Shown piece after piece: positions 1-3,896 of a DNA stretch of 7,416 nucleotides. The translations under genes were made by a program, and so were the position numbers. Positions within the stretch are counted from its first letter, which is position 1, and every line of letters begins with the position of its first letter. The notes under the pieces were generated by a model that was not told where the DNA came from, did not search any database, and saw only the letters and a program-made list of their open reading frames with translations. Origin of the DNA: Bacteroidales bacterium (lineage in GTDB: Bacteria > Bacteroidota > Bacteroidia > Bacteroidales > UBA932); the NCBI GenBank assembly GCA_016281435.1, contig JAEEIQ010000015.1:1-7416 (forward strand). The letters run 5' to 3'.

Positions 1-474
1 GCGAACCGCGGGTGGAAGGACAAGTTCCTGGCCATAGAGATGATCCACTGGCTGAAGGCCCACGGGGTGCAGATGGTGGAGCAGCCGATGGCGAGCCTGC
101 AGGACAATGCCTGGCTCAAGGAGCGCAGTCCGCTTCCCATCTTCGCCGACGAATCGGTGCAGCATCTTTCGGACATAGACCAGGTCTGCGGGGCGTTCCA
201 CGGCATAAATATCAAGTTGATGAAGTGCGGCGGGCTGTACGAAGCACGGCAGATGATCAACTACGCCCGCGCCAGGGGGATGAAGGTGATGATAGGTTGC
301 ATGGTGGAGACTTCGTGCGCGGTGACGGCGGCGGCGCAGCTTTCGCCGGTGATGGATTTCGCGGACCTGGACGGCAACATCCTGATTACGAACGATCCGT
401 TCAAGGGGGTGACGGTGGACGGCGGGAAGCTGGTCCTCCCGGATGCGCCCGGCCTCGGGCTGACGGTGGTATAG
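1..474 (+). CDS. Dipeptide epimerase (L-Ala-D/L-Glu type), C-terminal part
   Basis: Enolase-superfamily enzyme of the muconate-lactonizing subgroup. Family members epimerize the second residue of dipeptides such as L-Ala-D-Glu released from peptidoglycan, in the cytoplasm, as part of murein recycling. The gene is cut by the window start and 157 codons remain. The fragment opens with A-N-R-G-W, just after the place where family members carry the first metal-ligand aspartate, so that residue is probably just outside. Visible motifs are VEQP (E27 of the fragment) and ADES (D50), the other two expected Mg ligands; the INIKLMKCGG strand with the conserved lysine region (residues 69-78); GCMVETS (99-105); and a D-L-D pair (122-124), which matches the DxD motif that binds the dipeptide ammonium group in this family. 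The stop at 472 is followed at once by a hairpin. Family assignment is firm; exact dipeptide specificity is inferred. Confidence 0.9.
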   Translation, partial: ANRGWKDKFLAIEMIHWLKAHGVQMVEQPMASLQDNAWLKERSPLPIFADESVQHLSDIDQVCGAFHGINIKLMKCGGLYEARQMINYARARGMKVMIGCMVETSCAVTAAAQLSPVMDFADLDGNILITNDPFKGVTVDGGKLVLPDAPGLGLTVV

Positions 475-483
475 CAACAAAAA

Positions 484-507
484 ACCGGGAAGGTTGTCCT
501 TCCCGGT
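484..507. terminator. Hairpin after the epimerase gene
   Basis: A perfect 10-bp stem (ACCGGGAAGG at 484-493, CCTTCCCGGT at 498-507) closes on a TTGT loop, 9 nt after the epimerase stop codon. A run of six A lies just before the stem (479-484), while on the plus strand the T5 tract comes only about 8 nt after it (516-520). It therefore looks like a better intrinsic terminator for the minus strand, but its position argues that it ends the epimerase transcript. Confidence 0.75.
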
Positions 508-725
508 GTGTGAAAGTTTTTCGACAGTCACAGTATCAGATCCGTTTGAAGCCTTCCACAGTTCTTGTCTGCGACTATTATAACGATATTGATCCGCCTT
601 GTTTTCAAAGGCAAGACAAATATATATAGGCGCACGGTTAATTACTATTCATGGTGCTAAAAAGGATAACGATTGTAAAAAATTAGATAATTTATCCGTA
701 TATTGGCAGCGGAAAAACATATCAG
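508..725 (+). other. AT-rich leader upstream of the AraC-family gene
   Basis: No gene is visible here. The second half (about 575-725) is much richer in A and T than the flanking genes, as expected for a promoter region. It contains a direct repeat, ATAACGAT, at 580-587 and 666-673, and a small imperfect hairpin formed by GCCTT (596-600) and AAGGC (608-612). I found no full match to the Bacteroidota TTTG/TAnnTTTG promoter pair on the plus strand. The A-rich stretch just before the start at 726 fits translation initiation in this phylum. Confidence 0.4.
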
Positions 726-1646
726 ATGAGATCGATTTCCTTCAGAAAGCTTGCGCACCTGTTCCCCTACGACGGCATCATCTGCAGCACGGATGACTAC
801 TTCTTCGCGTCGCTGAAGCGCTCGGAGACGGTGGAGTTCAACCTCGGCGTGCCGAGGGTGCTGGGCTGCCTCACGCTGATGTACTGCCAGCAGTCGATGA
901 TATCGTTCACCTGCAACGGCGTGCCTTTCAAGCTCCGCCCCGGCTGGCTGGCCGTGGGCTTCCCCGGCGACATCATCACGGTACAGCGCCAGAGCGGAAC
1001 CACCGGCGAGGTCAGATGCATCGTATTCGCGGTGAACGACCGGTATGCGGACGAAATCGAGCCGGACATCGCCCTGGCGAAGGTGTTCTTCACCCCCCGC
1101 TCCCTGCCGCTTGACGAAAACGACCGCCGTGAGCTGAAGGACTTCATCAACATAATGCGCTCCATCACCCTCAACCGCAGCAGGAATTCCGACAACACCG
1201 TGATGATGATATGCAAGGCGATGAGCTTCGAGATGAAAAGCGTATGGCGCAACTATCAGCACACCACCGGTGACATCCCCGCCATCCCCTTCTCGGGGAA
1301 CGGTCCCGCCCCGGACAGCGCCCGCCAGAAGCTCGTCAGCTCTTTCCTGTTCGCCGTGGCAAGGCATTGCGAAAGGCGCAGGGACGTGGATTTCTATCTC
1401 GACGAACTCAAGGTCAGCCGGCGGCAGCTAGCGCTCGCCGTGCGGGAGGTCGCGGACAGCACCATCGACGCCGTCATCAACGCGGCGGTAGTCCTGCGCG
1501 CCAAGCACGCCCTGCGCTACAGCGACAACCGCATCAAGGAGATCGCGGCGAACCTCAACTTCGACACCCAGGCATCTTTCTACAAATATTTCAAGCTTCA
1601 CACCGGCCTGACCCCCACGGAATACCGGGCGCAGCAGGCGGAATAG
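726..1646 (+). CDS. AraC-family transcriptional regulator
   Basis: A 306-residue DNA-binding regulator. The C-terminal part (about residues 206-303) is an AraC/XylS domain with two helix-turn-helix units: the first around 221-245 (YLDELKVSRRQLALAVREV) and the second around 268-290 (IKEIAANLNFD, then SFYKYFK). It ends with the typical LHTGLTPTEYR. The first 200 residues should form the ligand or oligomerization region; they match no effector domain I can name, so the inducer is unknown. The ATG at 726 is chosen because it is the first in-frame start after the AT-rich leader and gives a usual family length. The gene is monocistronic: a hairpin precedes its leader and an intrinsic terminator begins 4 nt after its stop. 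The repeated ATAACGAT in its leader might be an operator. No neighbour is an obvious target. Confidence 0.92.
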   Translation: MRSISFRKLAHLFPYDGIICSTDDYFFASLKRSETVEFNLGVPRVLGCLTLMYCQQSMISFTCNGVPFKLRPGWLAVGFPGDIITVQRQSGTTGEVRCIVFAVNDRYADEIEPDIALAKVFFTPRSLPLDENDRRELKDFINIMRSITLNRSRNSDNTVMMICKAMSFEMKSVWRNYQHTTGDIPAIPFSGNGPAPDSARQKLVSSFLFAVARHCERRRDVDFYLDELKVSRRQLALAVREVADSTIDAVINAAVVLRAKHALRYSDNRIKEIAANLNFDTQASFYKYFKLHTGLTPTEYRAQQAE

Positions 1647-1649
1647 CAT

Positions 1650-1690
1650 CCCTTTGCACTTCCGAAAGAAGAAAAGGGATAGTTTTTTTT
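1650..1690 (+). terminator. Intrinsic terminator of the AraC-family gene
   Basis: The outer stem pairs CCCTTT (1650-1655) with AAAGGG (1673-1678). After a small internal loop, the inner stem pairs CTTC (1659-1662) with GAAG (1668-1671) around a CGAAA loop. After four bases, an uninterrupted run of eight T (1683-1690) follows. It starts 4 nt after the stop codon. The last three T also form part of the -33 box of the tRNA promoter. Confidence 0.75.
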
Positions 1691-1718
1691 GCAAATTCAG
1701 TAAAAAGAGATAAATTTG
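1688..1718 (+). promoter_or_regulatory. Bacteroidota-type promoter of the tRNA-Ser/tRNA-Pro unit
   Basis: The -33 box TTTG (1688-1691) and the -7 box TAAATTTG (1711-1718) match the Bacteroidota consensus TTTG / TAnnTTTG exactly and are separated by 19 nt, the expected distance. Transcription should begin a few bases downstream, about 10 nt before tRNA-Ser at 1735. A perfect inverted repeat, GCAAATT (1691-1697) and AATTTGC (1713-1719), overlaps both boxes. Confidence 0.85.
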
Positions 1719-1734
1719 CGGTCCCATTCGGTAT

Positions 1735-1819
1735 GGAGAGTTGGCCGAGTGGTCGATGGCGGCAGTCTTGAAAACTGTTGAGCTGAAAGGCTCCGGGGGT
1801 TCGAATCCCTCACTCTCCG
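1735..1819 (+). tRNA. tRNA-Ser (anticodon UGA)
   Basis: Acceptor strands GGAGAGT (1735-1741) and ACTCTCC (1812-1818) pair fully, and G1819 is the discriminator, as usual for serine. The anticodon stem GCAGT/ACTGT (1762-1766, 1774-1778) encloses the loop CTTGAAA with TGA at 1769-1771. The long variable arm (GAGC...GGCTC) is the hallmark of a class II tRNA and supports Ser. The T arm is GGGGG-TTCGAAT-CCCTC (1795-1811). CCA is not encoded. It reads UCA and probably other UCN codons. Confidence 0.96.
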
Positions 1820-1830
1820 CCCCCACATAT

Positions 1831-1906
1831 CTGGATGTGGCGCAGTTGGTAGCGCACCTGGTTAGGGACCAGGAGGTCGCTGGTTCAAGTCCAGTCATCC
1901 AGACCA
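1831..1906 (+). tRNA. tRNA-Pro (anticodon AGG)
   Basis: Acceptor strands CTGGATG (1831-1837) and CATCCAG (1896-1902) pair fully. C1-G72 with discriminator A73 (1903) is the identity signature of bacterial tRNA-Pro, and CCA is encoded (1904-1906). The D region GTGGCGCAGTTGGTAGCGC also matches bacterial proline tRNAs. The anticodon stem CCTGG/CCAGG (1857-1861, 1869-1873) encloses TTAGGGA, which puts AGG at 1864-1866, followed by G37. Proline tRNAs in bacteria normally have U, G or C at position 34, so A34 is unusual. The gene lies 11 nt after tRNA-Ser and is probably processed from the same transcript. Confidence 0.93.
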
Positions 1907-1908
1907 AG

Positions 1909-1941
1909 AAAAAGCACTTGCGGAATAGCAGGTGCTTTTTT
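1909..1941. terminator. Terminator after the tRNAs, probably bidirectional
   Basis: A 12-bp stem pairs 1909-1920 (AAAAAGCACTTG) with 1929-1940 (CAGGTGCTTTTT), with one G-U pair and an 8-nt loop. A run of six T (1936-1941) ends the plus-strand version, 2 nt after the encoded CCA of tRNA-Pro. The A run on the 5' side gives a T5 tract on the minus strand, so the same hairpin may stop the convergent transcript of the regulator gene ending at 2093. Confidence 0.85.
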
Positions 1942-2092
1942 GTTAGTCGGCCGCCACGCTCCAATGACGTTGCCCAGTATGTCTGCGTGCGGAGGGGATC
2001 CGGGAGGGCACTTTGCAGGCCTGACGAGTTTCAATCCGCAATCAATTCCGGACAGGGGTGGCAATTTTTTTTTGGAGCGAGCCCCCCCCTTC
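1942..2092. other. Noncoding gap between convergent units
   Basis: This would be the 3' untranslated region of the minus-strand regulator if its transcript runs to the hairpin at 1909-1941. I see no gene in it. Notable are two homopolymers, T9 (2065-2073) and C8 (2082-2089), the latter 3 nt beyond the regulator's stop codon, and the short palindrome CAGGCCTG (2016-2023). Confidence 0.5.
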
Positions 2093-3559
2093 TCACAACC
2101 CCAACTCCCGGACTTTCTTGAGCATTTCGGAGTTGCTACTCACGTCCAGTTTATCGTAGATGTGCTGCTTGTGGTTGCTGACGGTGCGGGGGCTGAGGAA
2201 GAGTTTCTCGGCGATCTGCTTGTCCGTCAGGCCTTCTTTGCTCAGGGCGATGACCTCGCGCTCCCTGTCTGAGAGACCTATCTTGGAGAGGGTCTTCTTG
2301 CGAGACAGCATCAGCTCCGACACATACTTCGCCACGGCCGGGTCCAGCGCGTCGTCGCCTTCAGTCAGTATGGCGCTTTCGCGGGCAATCTCTGCCTCGC
2401 TCATCTCCGGCCATTTCCGTATGAAGGCAAGGACGTCCTCGTTCTGGATGCTTTCCAGTTCGGGGTCCTTCAAGTCGCTTGCAATGGCGGCGAACAGCAC
2501 CTCGCGGCTCTTGGAGATATGCTTTATCATCCTGTTCTGCTGGGATATCTTACGGTTAAGACGGACGAACAGATACACCGCGACCAGCGAGACGAAGAGC
2601 AAAACGACAAGCAGTATGACCAGATCGTTGCGCATACGTATCTGCCTGTCCTTCATCTCCACCTCATACATCATCTGCAGCTCCTGCATCACCTTGTCCT
2701 CTTTCTGGCGGATGAACTTCTGCATCTCGTAGGAGAAGGCCCTGTGCGATTCGGCCGCTTTGTCGTAGCGTCCGCTCTGCAGGTACATATTGGTCAGATG
2801 GTCCCACATCTGCTGCCGGAGCAGGTGGTTGTCTTCGGAGGCGAGTTCGACCATCTTCTCGCAATAGGCGATGGACTCGTCCGTCCTGTTGCCCTGGCGA
2901 AGATAGCGGAAATGGTAGCGCATCGAGCGTATGGACGGCACTTCCGGATCGGAGTCCTCGGCACGTTCCAGCCAGAGGCCGGCCTTCTCGTACAGCTCCG
3001 GGTCAAGGGCCAGGTTCCAGCGGTTCTTGTTCACATAGATTTCGGAAAGCTGATAGCGGGCGTCGGTGGCGATGTTCGCAAATCCGGCCTTCTCGGCGAT
3101 GGAGAGAGCGCGGAGCGTATATTCGAGGGCCTCGTCGTCCCTCGCGGTTTCTTCGGAGACGCCGGCATAGGAGCAGACCTGACCCTTCAGGAAGAGCGCG
3201 GTGGCAAGAAGGGAATCGTCGCGTATCTTCACCGCCATCTGCTCGGCCTCGCAGGCGTGCTCCCAGGCAAGGGAATCCTGGATCGCCTGGAGATAGACCC
3301 GTGAAAGGACCGTGTGCGACTCGCACGTGAGCTGCCTCGCAGTCTCTCCGGACATAGACTCCGCCAGATTGAGAGCCTCGAAGCCATATCCCACCGCTTC
3401 CTCATACTGCGACAGCGAGACCATAGTCTCGGCACGGTCCAGCGCATCGCGGACCTTCTGCCCGGAATCCTTCACAATAGGCTTCCGGCACGCTCCGGCG
3501 AGGGTTCCAATCACCAGAAGGAAGCCTGCCATCCATTTTATAGTTACTCTGCCCATCAT
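2093..3559 (-). CDS. Membrane-anchored TPR / LuxR-type HTH regulator
   Basis: A 488-residue one-component signalling protein. Residues 1-23 form a signal sequence with a lipobox-like L-A-G-A-C ending at C24, so it may be a lipoprotein, although the residue at -3 is Ala rather than Leu. Residues about 35-290 are helical and TPR-like, with repeated A-L/Y-A-E patterns and phrases such as YEEAVGYGFEALNLAE and YDKAAESHRAF. A charged coiled-coil-like stretch (about 284-310) leads into one transmembrane helix (about 312-334), followed by a basic segment (RLNRK). The C-terminal 60 residues (about 429-486) are a LuxR/GerE domain: LSDREREVIALSKEGLTDKQIAE, then LSPRTVSNHKQHIYDKL. The expected topology is a periplasmic TPR sensor and a cytoplasmic DNA-binding domain. 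This architecture is common in Bacteroidota; its ligand is not known. The gene diverges from the small protein and lipoprotein at 3731-6587, the likely targets. Start choice: tandem ATGs at 3557-3559 and 3554-3556 precede the signal sequence. Confidence 0.9.
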   Translation of the reverse strand: MMGRVTIKWMAGFLLVIGTLAGACRKPIVKDSGQKVRDALDRAETMVSLSQYEEAVGYGFEALNLAESMSGETARQLTCESHTVLSRVYLQAIQDSLAWEHACEAEQMAVKIRDDSLLATALFLKGQVCSYAGVSEETARDDEALEYTLRALSIAEKAGFANIATDARYQLSEIYVNKNRWNLALDPELYEKAGLWLERAEDSDPEVPSIRSMRYHFRYLRQGNRTDESIAYCEKMVELASEDNHLLRQQMWDHLTNMYLQSGRYDKAAESHRAFSYEMQKFIRQKEDKVMQELQMMYEVEMKDRQIRMRNDLVILLVVLLFVSLVAVYLFVRLNRKISQQNRMIKHISKSREVLFAAIASDLKDPELESIQNEDVLAFIRKWPEMSEAEIARESAILTEGDDALDPAVAKYVSELMLSRKKTLSKIGLSDREREVIALSKEGLTDKQIAEKLFLSPRTVSNHKQHIYDKLDVSSNSEMLKKVRELGL

Positions 3560-3612
3560 TGTTCAAATGCTTATTCAAATATCGAGAAATAAATTCATAT
3601 TCAGTGCATTAT

Positions 3613-3659
3613 TTACCCATTTACTTACTCATTCGGGGCAAAATGAGTAATTCTACTCA
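3613..3659. promoter_or_regulatory. Candidate operator: cluster of TTACTCATT half-sites
   Basis: The divergent gap holds a perfect 9-bp inverted repeat, TTACTCATT (3625-3633) and AATGAGTAA (3642-3650), with an 8-nt spacer. The right arm also forms a second inverted repeat, TGAGTA (3644-3649) and TACTCA (3654-3659), with a 4-nt spacer. A near copy, TTACCCATT (3613-3621), precedes them in direct orientation. The cluster lies 54 nt from the regulator start and 72 nt from the small-protein start. The repeats are seen directly; binding by the neighbouring LuxR-type regulator is inferred. Confidence 0.55.
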
Positions 3660-3730
3660 AGTTTATTTCATTACTTGTGCGTACCTTGCAGACAGATTTG
3701 AACCCGAAGTTTAACTCTAACGCCTCAACA

Positions 3731-3883
3731 ATGATGAAACTTAATTATTATCCATCCGGGGAGCCGTACGAAGCTCCCAGCCTGTGTGTCGTGCCTTTCG
3801 AGGCCGGCAGTTCTATCTGCGAGACCAGCGGCGAAAGCGATTACGTTGAGCCTGGGACACTTGATTCTTGGGGTGAATTCTAA
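3731..3883 (+). CDS. Small protein (50 aa) upstream of the surface lipoprotein
   Basis: A 50-residue protein that begins with tandem ATGs (3731 or 3734). It opens MMKLNYYPSGEPYEAPSL, continues with a short hydrophobic stretch (LCVVPFEAGSSIC) and ends in an acidic, aromatic tail (SDYVEPGTLDSWGEF). It has no signal peptide. The layout, with Y-x-x-P near the start, a beta-like V-x-P-F-E segment, a Ser/Gly-rich patch and a W near an acidic C-terminus, resembles short uncharacterized proteins that I recall beside cell-surface protein genes in Bacteroidales; this resemblance is from memory. Its stop lies only 13 nt before the lipoprotein start, so the two are probably co-transcribed. There are two cysteines (C19, C30). 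Function is unknown. It could also be a translated leader, but the composition suggests a real protein. Confidence 0.65.
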   Translation: MMKLNYYPSGEPYEAPSLCVVPFEAGSSICETSGESDYVEPGTLDSWGEF

Positions 3884-3896
3884 AAAGACTTGCCTT

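Noticed and set aside
617..624. TATATTTG on the minus strand, an exact -7 box
   Set aside because: There is no TTTG at the proper distance and no minus-strand gene downstream.
699..706. TATATTGG as a -7 box for the AraC-family gene
   Set aside because: It has one mismatch, and the nearest TTG (673-675) is 23 nt away, outside the usual spacing.
657..1367. A 236-codon minus-strand frame over the AraC-family gene
   Set aside because: It is a shadow of a clear AraC-domain gene in GC-rich sequence, with no recognizable domain of its own.
1428..1964. A 178-codon minus-strand reading frame containing GLEPATSWSLTRCATNCAT
   Set aside because: It runs antisense through both tRNA genes. This phrase is the well-known product of translating tRNA genes on the wrong strand, so it is not a protein.
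1831..2092. tRNA-Pro as an integration site for a mobile element
   Set aside because: I saw no second copy of the tRNA 3' end downstream in the window and no integrase or phage gene.
1741..2121. A plus-strand reading frame beginning inside tRNA-Ser
   Set aside because: It is a translation of the two tRNAs and the noncoding gap; the phrases VAQLVAHLVRDQEVAGSSP and GSGGSNPSLS are typical tRNA artefacts.
2519..3304. A 261-codon plus-strand frame over the TPR/LuxR gene
   Set aside because: It is antisense to the regulator, His/Leu/Val-rich as such shadows are, and has no domain signature.
3693..3700. CAGATTTG as a -7 box for the small-protein/lipoprotein unit
   Set aside because: It has one mismatch, and the only TTG upstream (3675-3677) leaves 15 nt rather than about 19-21. 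It remains possible but is too weak to call.
3786..3896. A 37-codon N-terminal extension of the surface lipoprotein
   Set aside because: It overlaps the small-protein gene in another frame and would bury the lipoprotein signal peptide that starts at 3897.
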